DNA of 64,000 nt from UBA1227 sp963629305. GTDB taxonomy: Bacteria > Bacillota > Clostridia > Oscillospirales > Acutalibacteraceae. Shown here one piece after another: positions 51,830 to 61,350 of the stretch. The notes below the pieces were generated by a model that ran no database searches, was not told where the DNA came from, and saw nothing but the letters and a program-made list of their open reading frames with translations. Numbering within the stretch: position 1 is the first letter of the stretch; every line of letters starts with the position of its first letter. Both the position numbers and the translations under genes were made by a program. Where the stretch lies: NCBI GenBank assembly GCA_963629305.1, contig CAVGIJ010000010.1, forward strand, positions 9,163 to 73,162, written 5' to 3'.

Positions 51830-52987
51830 ATGATTATCGGAATCCCAAAGGAAATCATGCACGAGGAGGATCGTGTCGCAGCAACACCGGACACCGTAAA
51901 AGAGTACATTGCTCTCGGTGCGGAGGTTCTTGTCGAACAAAATGCAGGAAAAGGCGCGCACTTCACTGACGACCAGTATATGGCTGCAGGTGCAAAGATT
52001 ATTCCGGATGTTGAAGAACTTTATGAAAAGTCAAATGTTATTCTCAAAGTAAAGGAACCGCTTTTCAACGAAGCTAAAGGCAAGCACGAGATTGAGATGA
52101 TGCATGAGGGTCAGTACCTTATTACATTCATTCACCCTGCTTCACCAGTAAACCATCAAATGGTAAAAGACATGGCGGCGAAAGGTATTATCTCAATCAC
52201 TCTTGACGGTATTCCCCGTATCTCCCGTGCGCAATCAATGGATGCACTTACATCTATGAGTACATGTGCAGGATACAAAGGTATGATTATGGCCGCTGAC
52301 AGGCTCCCGTGGTTCATACCAATGACAACATGTGCTGTAGGTCTTATCAAACCTGCCAACATACTTGTACTCGGTGCGGGCGTTGCGGGAATGCAGGCTC
52401 TCGCAACGGGAAAACGCCTCGGTGGCGTTATACATGCCGCAGATATCAGACCTATGGGTCAGGAAAATGCGCAGTCGCTCGGTGCAAAAATCATCGATCT
52501 CGGCATTGATCCCGCACTTGCAGTAGGAGAAGGCGGATACGCCCTCCGTCTCCCCGATGACGTACTTAAGGGCGAGCAGGAAACTCTTGCAAAGATTCTT
52601 CCTCAGATGGACATTGTTTTCTGTTCAGCTCTCATTCCCGGCAAACTTGCTCCTATACTTATAACCGAAGAAATGGTTAAGCTCATGAAGCCGGGCTCTG
52701 TAATAGTAGATATCTCCATTGACCAGGGCGGTAACTGTGAAATAACTCCCAAGGGTGCTATTGAGGTTAAACACGGTGTTACTATCATCGGCACAAAGAA
52801 TATCCCGGGTATTCTTCCCACAAGCTCAACCTGGATGTTTGCAAACAATATGTACGAACTTGTAAAGTTCATGACAAAGGACGGAGAAATCTCTCTTGAC
52901 ATGAATGATGAGATTATAAAATCCGCTCTTACAACAATAGACGGAAAAATTGTTCATGCCGGTGCTCTTGAGGCAATGGGTCTTTGA
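51830..52987 (+). CDS. pntAA: NAD(P) transhydrogenase alpha-1 subunit (PntAA)
   Basis: A 385-residue NAD(H)-binding domain I protein: IIGIPKEIMHEEDRVAATPDTV, dinucleotide fold VLGAGVAGMQALATGKRLG, and FCSALIPGKLAPILITEEMVKLMKPGSVIVD. With PntAB and PntB it transfers hydride between NADH and NADP+ coupled to proton flow. The ATG at 51830 follows TGGAGG; 21 upstream residues in the frame are rejected. Confidence 0.93.
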   Translation: MIIGIPKEIMHEEDRVAATPDTVKEYIALGAEVLVEQNAGKGAHFTDDQYMAAGAKIIPDVEELYEKSNVILKVKEPLFNEAKGKHEIEMMHEGQYLITFIHPASPVNHQMVKDMAAKGIISITLDGIPRISRAQSMDALTSMSTCAGYKGMIMAADRLPWFIPMTTCAVGLIKPANILVLGAGVAGMQALATGKRLGGVIHAADIRPMGQENAQSLGAKIIDLGIDPALAVGEGGYALRLPDDVLKGEQETLAKILPQMDIVFCSALIPGKLAPILITEEMVKLMKPGSVIVDISIDQGGNCEITPKGAIEVKHGVTIIGTKNIPGILPTSSTWMFANNMYELVKFMTKDGEISLDMNDEIIKSALTTIDGKIVHAGALEAMGL

Positions 52988-53025
52988 TTTTTCCGCATAG
53001 CAAATATCAATAAATCACTCTAAAG

Positions 53026-53060
53026 AAAGCGCGACTCCTTCCATGAAGTCGCGCTTTTTA
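53026..53060 (+). terminator. Attenuator-like terminator between pntAA and pntAB
   Basis: A perfect 11-bp stem AAAGCGCGACT/AGTCGCGCTTT with a 10-nt loop, then T residues, lies inside the operon. It should reduce transcription of the membrane subunits. Confidence 0.85.
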
Positions 53061-53082
53061 AGAAATTCAAGGAGTCGTTCGC

Positions 53083-53391
53083 ATGAAAACGGAAATTATT
53101 CTTGTAATTGTATTTTTCGTATCTATGATTGTAGGATACAAACTCATAAACAATGTTCCGAGTCTTCTTCACACTCCTCTTATGTCGGGAATGAATGCAT
53201 TGTCCGGCATAACTGTGCTCGGTGCAATATCTTCGACAGTAATAGCGGTACGTGCCGATGAGCCCGTAATCGGTTACATTTTCGGCGCACTTGCACTAAT
53301 TCTCGCAATGATAAATGTGGTCGGAGGATTCGGTGTAACCGGAAGAATGCTTAAAATGTTCAAAAGCAAAGATGAGGGAGGTAATAAATAA
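53083..53391 (+). CDS. pntAB: NAD(P) transhydrogenase alpha-2 subunit (PntAB)
   Basis: A 102-residue membrane protein with three to four helices, containing LLHTPLMSGMNALSGITVLGAI and VVGGFGVTGRMLKMF. Matches the short membrane subunit of three-gene transhydrogenases. Its last base overlaps the pntB start. Confidence 0.93.
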   Translation: MKTEIILVIVFFVSMIVGYKLINNVPSLLHTPLMSGMNALSGITVLGAISSTVIAVRADEPVIGYIFGALALILAMINVVGGFGVTGRMLKMFKSKDEGGNK

Positions 53392-54827
53392 TGTCAGATT
53401 TATTTTATTACATCTTCAGTGCCGTCCTTGTTTTTGGAGTTCTTGTGGGTATATACCTTATGAGCAAGGTTGAAAAAGCCTATACAGGCAACACCGTTTC
53501 AGCCGTCTCTATGGCGCTTGCCATCGCGCTGACAATGGTAAAATACGAAGTGTTCGGAACAGATGTACGTACATCGCTCATCATAATAATTGCGGCAATG
53601 CTCATAGGTTCGGCAATAGGCGCGTGGATAACGGCAAAAGTCAAAATGATTCAGATGCCGCAGACAGTTGCTATCCTCAACGGGTTCGGCGGCGGCGCAT
53701 CCGCCCTTGTTGCCGTTCTCACACTTTTAACGGACAAGGAAGCCAATTCGTTCAGCATTTTCACTGGAATGCTTGCACTGGTTGTCGGAATTGTCACACT
53801 TATAGGCTCACTCGTTGCAGCAGGAAAGCTGCAGGGTGTTATAAACGGAAAGCCTGTTGTTATTCCGGGCCACAGTACCCTTACAATCATTTCGCTGATT
53901 GCATCTCTGGCACTTTGTGTTTTATCAATTTTCATCCCGGCCCTTCTCCCGCTCATTATTGCAGCATTTGTCCTCTCATTTGCATTCGGACTTTTGTTCT
54001 CAATAAGAGTCGGCGGAGCTGATATGCCTATAACCATATCACTTCTCAACTCATTCTCCGGCGTGGCAGGTTCCATCGCAGGTCTTGCCATAGGCGATGT
54101 ACTTCTTGTTGCTATCGGAGGAATAGTAGGTGCATCCGGACTTATCCTTACACAGATAATGTGCAAGGCAATGAACAGAAGTCTTCTTGATATCCTTCTC
54201 GGAAAAACTTCCGCACACGGCAAAAAAACTTCTGAGATAAAAGAAGAAAAGTTAGAGGTAATTCCACCGGAAATCCATACGGAAGACAAAGCTGATAAGT
54301 CTGTTGAAGTAAGGGAGACTCAAAACAAGCTTCCTGGAATACTGAAATCAGCTAAAAAAGTTATCATTGTTCCGGGTTACGGCATGGCTCTTGCACAGGC
54401 ACAAGCTCTCGTAAAACAACTTGCAGACAAACTCGAGTCAAACGGCGCTGACGTAAGATACGCCATCCATCCTGTTGCGGGTCGTATGCCGGGTCACATG
54501 AACGTTCTTCTTGCAGAGGTTGACGTGCCGTATGAAAAGCTCTGTGAGATGAAGGACATAAACGATGACTTCAAGGATACCGACGTTGCAATTGTCATAG
54601 GTGCAAACGACGTAATGAACCCTGCAGCAAAAGATACAGAAAATACACCTATTTCAGGTATGCCCATTCTCTCCGTTGCAGATGCAAAACATATTGTTAT
54701 CTGTAACTATGACTTAAATCCGGGATATGCAGGCGTTGAAAACCCGCTCTATTCAAAACCAAGCGGCGTAACGCTCATGCTCGGTGACGCAAAGGAAAGT
54801 ATAGAAAAGCTTATAAAGCTGTTTTGA
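53391..54827 (+). CDS. pntB: NAD(P) transhydrogenase beta subunit (PntB)
   Basis: A 478-residue protein: N-terminal membrane part with about nine helices (NGFGGGASALVAVLTL) and a C-terminal NADP(H)-binding domain III with PGYGMALAQAQALVKQL and IGANDVMNPAAKD. It starts one base inside pntAB. Confidence 0.95.
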   Translation: MSDLFYYIFSAVLVFGVLVGIYLMSKVEKAYTGNTVSAVSMALAIALTMVKYEVFGTDVRTSLIIIIAAMLIGSAIGAWITAKVKMIQMPQTVAILNGFGGGASALVAVLTLLTDKEANSFSIFTGMLALVVGIVTLIGSLVAAGKLQGVINGKPVVIPGHSTLTIISLIASLALCVLSIFIPALLPLIIAAFVLSFAFGLLFSIRVGGADMPITISLLNSFSGVAGSIAGLAIGDVLLVAIGGIVGASGLILTQIMCKAMNRSLLDILLGKTSAHGKKTSEIKEEKLEVIPPEIHTEDKADKSVEVRETQNKLPGILKSAKKVIIVPGYGMALAQAQALVKQLADKLESNGADVRYAIHPVAGRMPGHMNVLLAEVDVPYEKLCEMKDINDDFKDTDVAIVIGANDVMNPAAKDTENTPISGMPILSVADAKHIVICNYDLNPGYAGVENPLYSKPSGVTLMLGDAKESIEKLIKLF

Positions 54828-54861
54828 TTGTAATCCTAAAACAAGGTACGAATATAAAAAG

Positions 54862-54888
54862 AGGACACCGAAACAAATTCGGTGTCCT
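54862..54888. terminator. Bidirectional terminator between pntB and hprK
   Basis: AGGACACCGAA and TTCGGTGTCCT form an 11-bp stem with a 5-nt loop; T-rich tracts follow on both strands, with five T on the minus strand for hprK. Confidence 0.88.
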
Positions 54889-54939
54889 TACAATTTTATT
54901 TGCTTTTTATAATTGTTTTTTCTTCTTATGCCACATAAC

Positions 54940-55911
54940 TTACGAGTGCCAGATGTCAATCTCTTCTGTTGTAACCTCTGTCTCATCAAGCATACCGAGG
55001 CTTGCAAGAAGTTCCTTTGCGGAGTTGTGACCCATCTTTTTTTGTCTGTTGTTGATGGCGGCAACCTCAATGATTATCGCAAGGTTACGTCCCGGAGAAA
55101 CAGGAACAGTGCAGAGCGGAACATTGATTCCGAGGATATCTATAGTTTCCTCATTTATACCCATACGTTCATACGCCTTTGTCTCGTCCCACGTTTCAAG
55201 TTCAACAACAAGGTCAATCTTCGTGGTATTCTTTACAGCTCCCATACCAAAGAGCCTTCGTGCGTCAATGATTCCCACGCCGCGAAGTTCTATAAAATGG
55301 CGAATATTGTCCGGAGCCGAACCAACGAGTGTCTTTTTTGACACCTTACGTATCTCAACAGCATCATCCGCAACAAGTCTGTGTCCGCGTTTTATAAGCT
55401 CAACAACGTTTTCCGACTTACCTACGCCGGAGTCACCCATTATGAGAACACCTTCACCGGAAACTTCAACCAAAACGCCGTGTCTTGTCTCACGTTCCGC
55501 AAGTTCTACGTTTAAGTAAGATACAAGCGAAGAAACAGCGAAAGATGTTTCATCGTTGCTCTGTAAGAGCGGTACACTGTACTTTTCCGCAAAAGGCATA
55601 AACAGGCATATGAGGTCCGCATCAATGACTGTTGAAAATACTATTGCAACCGGGCACTTTGACATAAGCCTCTCAATAGATTCAAGTCTTATGTCGTCAG
55701 ATGGAATACCTTTTAAGTATATGCTCTCGGAATTTCCTATGAACTGAATTCGCTCCGACATGAAGTTTTTATCATAACGTGCCAGAATAAGGCTTGGTCT
55801 GTAGACCTCCATAGATGTAATAAGAATCTCTCCTGCCGGCTTCGGCATGTAAAGCACCTTGTAGCCCTCAGCCTTGATAATTTTATCAAGGGATACTGAA
55901 TATTTACCCAT
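54940..55911 (-). CDS. hprK: HPr kinase/phosphorylase
   Basis: A 323-residue protein with Walker A GDSGVGKSE and the HPrK signature downstream (IDARRLFGMGAVK, INNRQKKMGHN). It phosphorylates HPr at serine and controls carbon catabolite repression. In many Firmicutes hprK lies near murB-rapZ; here it is placed behind an OYE-type reductase gene, with a hairpin in between. Confidence 0.95.
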   Translation of the reverse strand: MGKYSVSLDKIIKAEGYKVLYMPKPAGEILITSMEVYRPSLILARYDKNFMSERIQFIGNSESIYLKGIPSDDIRLESIERLMSKCPVAIVFSTVIDADLICLFMPFAEKYSVPLLQSNDETSFAVSSLVSYLNVELAERETRHGVLVEVSGEGVLIMGDSGVGKSENVVELIKRGHRLVADDAVEIRKVSKKTLVGSAPDNIRHFIELRGVGIIDARRLFGMGAVKNTTKIDLVVELETWDETKAYERMGINEETIDILGINVPLCTVPVSPGRNLAIIIEVAAINNRQKKMGHNSAKELLASLGMLDETEVTTEEIDIWHS

Positions 55912-55928
55912 TCGTTTTTATCCTCCAA

Positions 55929-55948
55929 AAAGGTCTCAAAAGACCTTT
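55929..55948 (-). terminator. Hairpin upstream of hprK
   Basis: AAAGGTCT and AGACCTTT form an 8-bp stem with a 4-nt loop and five T residues, immediately before the GGAGG of hprK. It may terminate the reductase transcript or modulate hprK. Confidence 0.55.
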
Positions 55949-55998
55949 GTCATCAAGACTATTATACCTTTTCCGGTGCTTCATTACAACAAAAACTC

Positions 55999-58104
55999 TT
56001 ATTTGAGTTCCATTGCGGCCTTGTATGCTGTATGTGTCGCATTTGCTACACGGCCAACCTGTGCGGCGTCTCCTACTTTTATAACACGAGGACAAGCTGC
56101 TTTAACATCCTCCGACAATGTATTCTGTTTAACGCCGAGCGCAAGTACAACATTGTCACACGGAATGTTTTTCATTCTTCCCGGAACATCCGCACTTTCA
56201 ATTTCTACAGAGTCCTCGTTTATCTTTACAAGCTTATAACTTGTGATAAACCTTGCTCCTCTTTCATCAAGTTTCGGCTTAACATCGTCAATATGCTGCT
56301 TCCATGTTCCCGGAGCAATCTCGCCGGCCATTTCAATAACTGTCACGCTGTTTCCGTCATAAGCAAGCTTTTCAGCAGTCTCAAGGCCCGACATTCCCGA
56401 ACCGATAACCGCAACCTTCTTTCCGGAAAGCTTAACCTCTCCCGTAAGAATCTCCGTTATTGTGCAAACATTCGGCAAATCGAATCCCGGGATTTTCGGT
56501 CTTGCAGCCGTTCCGCCCGTAGCGTCAAAAACTGCATACGGTTTGAGTTCGTTTATCGCCTGTGCGGTTACAGATGTACCCATACGGAATTCAACACCTG
56601 CTTTGTCACATGCGGTCTTGAGATCCTCGATTGCCCAACGAAGTTTATCCTTATGCGGAGGAGTTGCCGCAAGTTCAAACTGACCGCCGAGGAACGGATT
56701 TTTCTCGAAGAGGATTGTCTTAAAGCCTCTCTGTGCAAGCACCTTTGCCGCAGTAAGGCCGGAAGGTCCTCCGCCGACTACAACAACAGTTTTGCCGTCA
56801 CCGTCCTTTTTCGGAACAAGCGGGTATTTTGTTTCATAGCATGTGCGCGGATTGAGAGCACATTCGCCCGACTTGTGCACCATTGCACCGTTGTACATGG
56901 ATTCAATACACCAAAGACAGCAAATACATCTCTGTATATCCTCCGGTCTGTCCTCCTCTGCTTTCTTTACCCAGTACGGGTCCGCAAGGAGCGGGCGTCC
57001 GAGACCTATCATATCCTGTATACCGTCTTCAAGCTGTTTTTCAGCCTGCTCAGGTGTACGTATAAGGTTTGCTGCAATAACAGGAATGTTTACTGCTTTT
57101 TTTACAGCCTCTGCATTGCCCTTTCTCCAACCCGGCTCAAAGCTTGTAGGCTCAAGCCATGAATTCATGGTGTCATATGTACCGGATGAAATATCAAGTG
57201 CGTCAACACCATATGACTCAAGGAGCTTTGCAATCTTAACACCCTCGGGAAGCGTGATACCCATATCATAACCGTACATCCTGTAGTACTCGTCAACTGT
57301 AAGACGAACCGTAACAGGGAAATCAGGTCCGCACTTTTCACGTATTTTCTCTATTATTTCTTTTACGAATCTACAACGATTTTCTGTAGAACCGCCGTAT
57401 TCGTCAGTTCTCTGATTTGTGTATGGAGAAAGGAATTGCTGAATAAGGTATCCGTGACTTGCGTGAAGCTGAACACCGTCAATTCCGGACTTTTTACAGC
57501 GAAGCGCACCCTCTGCAAATTCATCCTCAAGCTTGTGAATCTCCCATCTTGTAAGAGGTCTTGTCTTCTGAGGCATAACCGGAGATGAGCCGAGTCCGGT
57601 CGGAATATTTGATGCTGAAACAACCGGGAAATAGAAGTTATGCATGAGAGGATTTTCAAAATAATCAAGATACTTCGTCATTGTGAAGAAAAGCTTCCAC
57701 CATGCATCTGCAACGGGGGTTCTGCCTATCATGTCGGAAAGCTTCCATGCAGTAACAACAAGCTGGAGAGTCTGTCTTCCGGTATGATGAAGCTGTACAA
57801 ATATCTTTGAATCATACTTATGAACAGCATCTGCAAGCTTTTTAAGTCCGGGTATACACCTGTCACTTGTAACGGAAAGCTGTGAAGGTCCTGTTGTTCC
57901 GGTCCAATCGGAGATACGTGTAACCTCTGTTTGAATAAGACCTACGCCACCCTTTGCACGCTCTTCATAGTACGCAATAAGTCTGTCACCTGCAGTACCG
58001 TCAAGCTCACCCACTTCAAGAAGCATGGGCTCAAGGGCAACTCTGTTCTTTATTGTGAGGTTACCTATTTTTATAGGTTCAAACAACTTCGGATATTTAC
58101 TCAT
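55999..58104 (-). CDS. Old Yellow Enzyme-type NADH:flavin oxidoreductase (2,4-dienoyl-CoA reductase-like)
   Basis: A 701-residue flavo-iron-sulfur enzyme: N-terminal OYE barrel (residues ~1-370, HASHGYLIQQFLSPYTNQRTDEYGGS), a Cys cluster for [4Fe-4S] (CICCLWC and GECALNPRTC), and a C-terminal FAD/NAD(P) part with VVVVGGGPSGLTAAKVLAQRG and a second VAVIGSGMSGLETAEKLA. It reduces an unknown enone or acyl-CoA. The ATG at 58102-58104 has AAGGAG. Own promoter with an operator-like palindrome. Confidence 0.9.
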   Translation of the reverse strand: MSKYPKLFEPIKIGNLTIKNRVALEPMLLEVGELDGTAGDRLIAYYEERAKGGVGLIQTEVTRISDWTGTTGPSQLSVTSDRCIPGLKKLADAVHKYDSKIFVQLHHTGRQTLQLVVTAWKLSDMIGRTPVADAWWKLFFTMTKYLDYFENPLMHNFYFPVVSASNIPTGLGSSPVMPQKTRPLTRWEIHKLEDEFAEGALRCKKSGIDGVQLHASHGYLIQQFLSPYTNQRTDEYGGSTENRCRFVKEIIEKIREKCGPDFPVTVRLTVDEYYRMYGYDMGITLPEGVKIAKLLESYGVDALDISSGTYDTMNSWLEPTSFEPGWRKGNAEAVKKAVNIPVIAANLIRTPEQAEKQLEDGIQDMIGLGRPLLADPYWVKKAEEDRPEDIQRCICCLWCIESMYNGAMVHKSGECALNPRTCYETKYPLVPKKDGDGKTVVVVGGGPSGLTAAKVLAQRGFKTILFEKNPFLGGQFELAATPPHKDKLRWAIEDLKTACDKAGVEFRMGTSVTAQAINELKPYAVFDATGGTAARPKIPGFDLPNVCTITEILTGEVKLSGKKVAVIGSGMSGLETAEKLAYDGNSVTVIEMAGEIAPGTWKQHIDDVKPKLDERGARFITSYKLVKINEDSVEIESADVPGRMKNIPCDNVVLALGVKQNTLSEDVKAACPRVIKVGDAAQVGRVANATHTAYKAAMELK

Positions 58105-58184
58105 AATTATCTCCTTACAATTCATTAAAATTTGTTTTGGCACTTTATTTTTCCGTTAAAAAATCAGTTGACAACCATAAAGTT

Positions 58185-58204
58185 TACAACTGAATTCAAC
58201 TGTA
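58185..58204. promoter_or_regulatory. Operator-like palindrome before the reductase gene
   Basis: TACAnnTGAATTCAnnTGTA, a 20-bp palindrome with four unmatched positions, lies directly downstream of the -10 box and overlaps the expected start point. Confidence 0.5.
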
Positions 58205-58207
58205 AAA

Positions 58208-58236
58208 ATTATACACTTGTAAAACTTATTCGTCAA
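58208..58236 (-). promoter_or_regulatory. Promoter of the OYE-type reductase gene
   Basis: TTGACG (58231-58236), 17-bp spacer and TATAAT (58208-58213) on the minus strand. Confidence 0.82.
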
Positions 58237-58237
58237 T

Positions 58238-58260
58238 GGTCGGCAGGTTCTCTGCCGGCC
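58238..58260 (-). terminator. Hairpin after cdd
   Basis: GG(T)CGGCAG and CTGCCG(G)CC arms give a GC-rich ~9-bp stem after cdd. The U tract is weak, so termination is only probable. Confidence 0.5.
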
Positions 58261-58276
58261 ACTTGTATGTACCCAA

Positions 58277-58678
58277 TTAAAGATTGTCAAATGTGTGCGG
58301 AAGCATCTCATCGAGAGTATAGCTTACTTCGTCACCGTCTTTATTTTTGAAATAAAATTTGAAAGTAACATCGGTGAACTCCGAGAGAGCCTGACGGCAG
58401 ATACCGCACGGATAACAAAAATCATCTATTACTCCGTTTACGCCGCCGACAACCGCTATTGAGATAAAGTCTTTGTGTCCGTCGGATACTGCTTTGAAAA
58501 GAGCGTTACGCTCGGCACAGACTCCTGCGCCGAATGCAGCGTTTTCAACGTTGCATCCGGTGTAGACTGTGCCGTCTTTGCAAAGCAGCGCCGCTCCGAC
58601 TTTAAAATTTGAATAAGGCGAGTAGGAAAAATTCATGGCTTCCTCCGCCTTTTTAAGAAGCTGTGTAGAAGTTATCAT
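58277..58678 (-). CDS. cdd: Cytidine deaminase
   Basis: A 133-residue zinc enzyme with the catalytic CAERNALF segment (zinc Cys and glutamate) and the second motif CYPCGICRQAL. It converts cytidine and deoxycytidine to uridine forms. It overlaps deoB by 4 bp (ATGA). Confidence 0.95.
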   Translation of the reverse strand: MITSTQLLKKAEEAMNFSYSPYSNFKVGAALLCKDGTVYTGCNVENAAFGAGVCAERNALFKAVSDGHKDFISIAVVGGVNGVIDDFCYPCGICRQALSEFTDVTFKFYFKNKDGDEVSYTLDEMLPHTFDNL

Positions 58679-59871
58679 TTTCTAAACCTCGCATACGGAT
58701 TTTCGGGTATAGTCACTTCGCGGAGGAAGCTCTCACCCGCAATGTCTGAATGAAGACCAAAGAGTTCCTCTATGGTCTTGCCGATGTCGGCGTACGTCTT
58801 GCGTATGCCGAGATTCGTTGCGGGTCCGCCTTTCTCATACCACAGGAGCGGAATATACTCCCTCGAGTGATCTGTGCTCGGCGTAGCCGGGTCACAGCCG
58901 TGGTCGGCGGTAATTATAAGAATGTCGTCCGGGCGAAGTTTCTTCATAAATCCCGAAAGCCATGTATCAAACTCAGCCGTTGCATTTGCATATCCGTCAA
59001 CATCATTTCTGTGCCCGTAAAGCATGTCGAAGTCAACAAGATTTGTAAAACAGAGACCGTTGAAATCTTTCTTTACAATCTCATCCATAGTTTCCATGCC
59101 ATGTGCATTGCCGTGTGTCGGATGACTCTCGGTCACACCTGAACCTGCAAAGATATCATTTATCTTTCCTATTGAGATAACATCAAGTCCGGCATCGTGG
59201 AGCACGTTTAAAAGAGTTTTCGGCGGAACAAGCGAAAAATCGTGCCTGTTGGCTGTACGGGTATAGTTTCCGTTTCCTGTTCCCACAAACGGTCTTGCTA
59301 TGACACGTCCGACAGCGTATTTGCCGACAAGTATCTCTCTTGCAATCCTGCAATACTCGTACAACTGTTCAAGCGGTACAACATCCTCATGTGCGGCAAT
59401 CTGGAACACGCTATCCGCAGACGTATACACAATGAGTTTTCCGGTCTTTACGTGCTCGTCTCCGTATTCGTTTATAATCTGTGTCCCCGAATACGGCTTA
59501 TTCACAAGCCACCCGCGCCCTGTACGGCGTGAAAATTCGTCCATAACCTCAGGCGGAAAGCCGTTTGGAAATGTCGGCATGGGAGTCTTCGAGATAACAC
59601 CGCAGATTTCCCAATGACCTGTGGTTGTATCTTTACCCATAGACTGCTGCGCACATTTTCCGAAAGATGCGAGAGGACTGCTGATTTTCAGACCGCAGTC
59701 AATACCGTCTATGTTGAAAAGTCCGAGTTTTTCGAGAGTGTCCGCTTTGAACTTATCGGACTTTGTACAGGAGCGAAGTGTATTGCTTCCGACATCTCCG
59801 AATTTGTCGGCGTCCGGAAGCTCACCTACTCCATAGCTGTCGAGTACAGTTAAAAAAACACGTTTTGACAT
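58675..59871 (-). CDS. deoB: Phosphopentomutase
   Basis: A 398-residue metal-dependent alkaline-phosphatase-superfamily mutase: VFLTVLDSYGVGELPD at the start, DTTTGHWEICG, and ADHGCDPATPSTDHSREYIPLL. It interconverts (deoxy)ribose 1- and 5-phosphate. The ATG at 59869-59871 has AGGAG; the upstream 14 codons are excluded. Confidence 0.96.
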   Translation of the reverse strand: MSKRVFLTVLDSYGVGELPDADKFGDVGSNTLRSCTKSDKFKADTLEKLGLFNIDGIDCGLKISSPLASFGKCAQQSMGKDTTTGHWEICGVISKTPMPTFPNGFPPEVMDEFSRRTGRGWLVNKPYSGTQIINEYGDEHVKTGKLIVYTSADSVFQIAAHEDVVPLEQLYEYCRIAREILVGKYAVGRVIARPFVGTGNGNYTRTANRHDFSLVPPKTLLNVLHDAGLDVISIGKINDIFAGSGVTESHPTHGNAHGMETMDEIVKKDFNGLCFTNLVDFDMLYGHRNDVDGYANATAEFDTWLSGFMKKLRPDDILIITADHGCDPATPSTDHSREYIPLLWYEKGGPATNLGIRKTYADIGKTIEELFGLHSDIAGESFLREVTIPENPYARFRK

Positions 59872-59928
59872 AGTTTGTCTTCTCCTGTTTTGTTTCACAC
59901 AAATTTTAATCAAAAAACAATGGAAAAT

Positions 59929-60657
59929 TTACTCATCCAACTCAGCAGCGGTACACAGTGCAATCTCCATCATCTGAGTAAATGTGTTCTGACGTGCATC
60001 CGCATCCAGTCCCGTACCCTTGAGAGGACAATCGGAAATCGTGCATATTGCAAGCGCATTCTTACCCGCGCGTGCAGCTTCCATATAAAGGGCTGCCGCT
60101 TCCATTTCCGTTGCAAGTACATTGTGCATCTTCTTCCACACCTCAAGTCCGTGGCAGTCATCGTAAAATGTATCCGATGAATAAAGAGAACCTACCTTCA
60201 TAGGGGTTCCGAGTTTTTCGGCAACATCTACTGCCGTTTTTAAAAGTTTATAACTCGCTGTCGGTGCATAACGTCCCGGTAAATCAAATTGTTTCTCAAA
60301 ATTCGAGTTTGTACATGCTGACATACCCGCAACAATGTCGCGCAGTTCAATGTCATCGGCTATACCGCCGGCGGAGCCGATACGGATAATGTTATCAACA
60401 CCGTAAAAATTGAACAATTCGTGCGAATATATGGCAATGGACGGCATACCCATTCCGCTTGCCATAACGCTTACACGTGTGCCTTTGTATGTTCCGGTAT
60501 AACCTTGAATTCCACGTACATTGTTTACAAGCTTTGCGTCCTCAAGATATGTTTCCGCAATAAACTTTGCGCGTAGCGGGTCACCCGGCATAAGAACGGT
60601 CTTCGCAAAGTCCTCGGGTTTTGCCGTATTGTGTGGTGTAGGCGTAAGAGCCATCAT
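59929..60657 (-). CDS. deoD: Purine-nucleoside phosphorylase (DeoD type)
   Basis: A ~242-residue phosphorylase with MPGDPLRAKFIAE, RIGSAGGI and EMEAAALYM motifs. It splits purine nucleosides with phosphate. I take the ATG at 60657 (AAAGGG six nt before it); ATG at 60663 or 60654 are alternatives. Confidence 0.94.
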   Translation of the reverse strand: MMALTPTPHNTAKPEDFAKTVLMPGDPLRAKFIAETYLEDAKLVNNVRGIQGYTGTYKGTRVSVMASGMGMPSIAIYSHELFNFYGVDNIIRIGSAGGIADDIELRDIVAGMSACTNSNFEKQFDLPGRYAPTASYKLLKTAVDVAEKLGTPMKVGSLYSSDTFYDDCHGLEVWKKMHNVLATEMEAAALYMEAARAGKNALAICTISDCPLKGTGLDADARQNTFTQMMEIALCTAAELDE

Positions 60658-60659
60658 AA

Positions 60660-61307
60660 TCATCCCTTTACAATTTTAACTATACGACTGGTGCCGAGTC
60701 TGTCAGCACCGAGTTCTATAAACTTTTCCGCATCGGCGATTGACGAAATACCGCCGGCAGCCTTTATCCTTGTGCCGTTTGAAACGTGTGCTTTGAAGAT
60801 TTCAACATCCTCAAATGTCGCGCCGCTCGTTGAAAAACCGGTTGAGGTTTTTATAAAATCCGCGTCCGACCGCGAAACAATTTCGGTTATTTTCACCTTT
60901 TCTTCCGTGGTAAGCTGACATGTCTCAACTATGACCTTGAGAAGTTTTCCGTCACAATGTGCTTTGATGTCATTTATCTCTGAAAGAATGTCATCGTATC
61001 TTCCCTCTTTAACCCAGCCGAGATTTATAACCATATCTATTTCATCAGCACCGTTTTGTACGGCATCATATGCCTCGGCACATTTTATTTTCGTTGTATT
61101 GTAGCCGTTCGGAAAGCCTATTACCGTGCAAACCGGAATACGTCCGTCAAGATAGTCGGCACATCTCTTTACGAATGACGGCGGTACACATACACTTGCG
61201 GTTTTGTATTTTACAGCATCATCACAAATAACTTTTATCTGCTCCCAAGTCGCGGTAGTACTTAGCAATGTATGGTCTACCCTTGAGAGAATTTCTTTTA
61301 TGTCCAC
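60660..61307 (-). CDS. deoC: Deoxyribose-phosphate aldolase
   Basis: A 215-residue class I aldolase with KVIVETCQLT and the Schiff-base lysine in DFIKTSTGFS. It cleaves deoxyribose 5-phosphate to acetaldehyde and glyceraldehyde 3-phosphate. The start is GTG at 61305-61307 with AAGGGG eight nt upstream. Confidence 0.95.
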   Translation of the reverse strand: MDIKEILSRVDHTLLSTTATWEQIKVICDDAVKYKTASVCVPPSFVKRCADYLDGRIPVCTVIGFPNGYNTTKIKCAEAYDAVQNGADEIDMVINLGWVKEGRYDDILSEINDIKAHCDGKLLKVIVETCQLTTEEKVKITEIVSRSDADFIKTSTGFSTSGATFEDVEIFKAHVSNGTRIKAAGGISSIADAEKFIELGADRLGTSRIVKIVKG

Positions 61308-61350
61308 ACCTGTTTCCCCTTTTCAAAAAATTAAATTTTCTCTTAAACTT

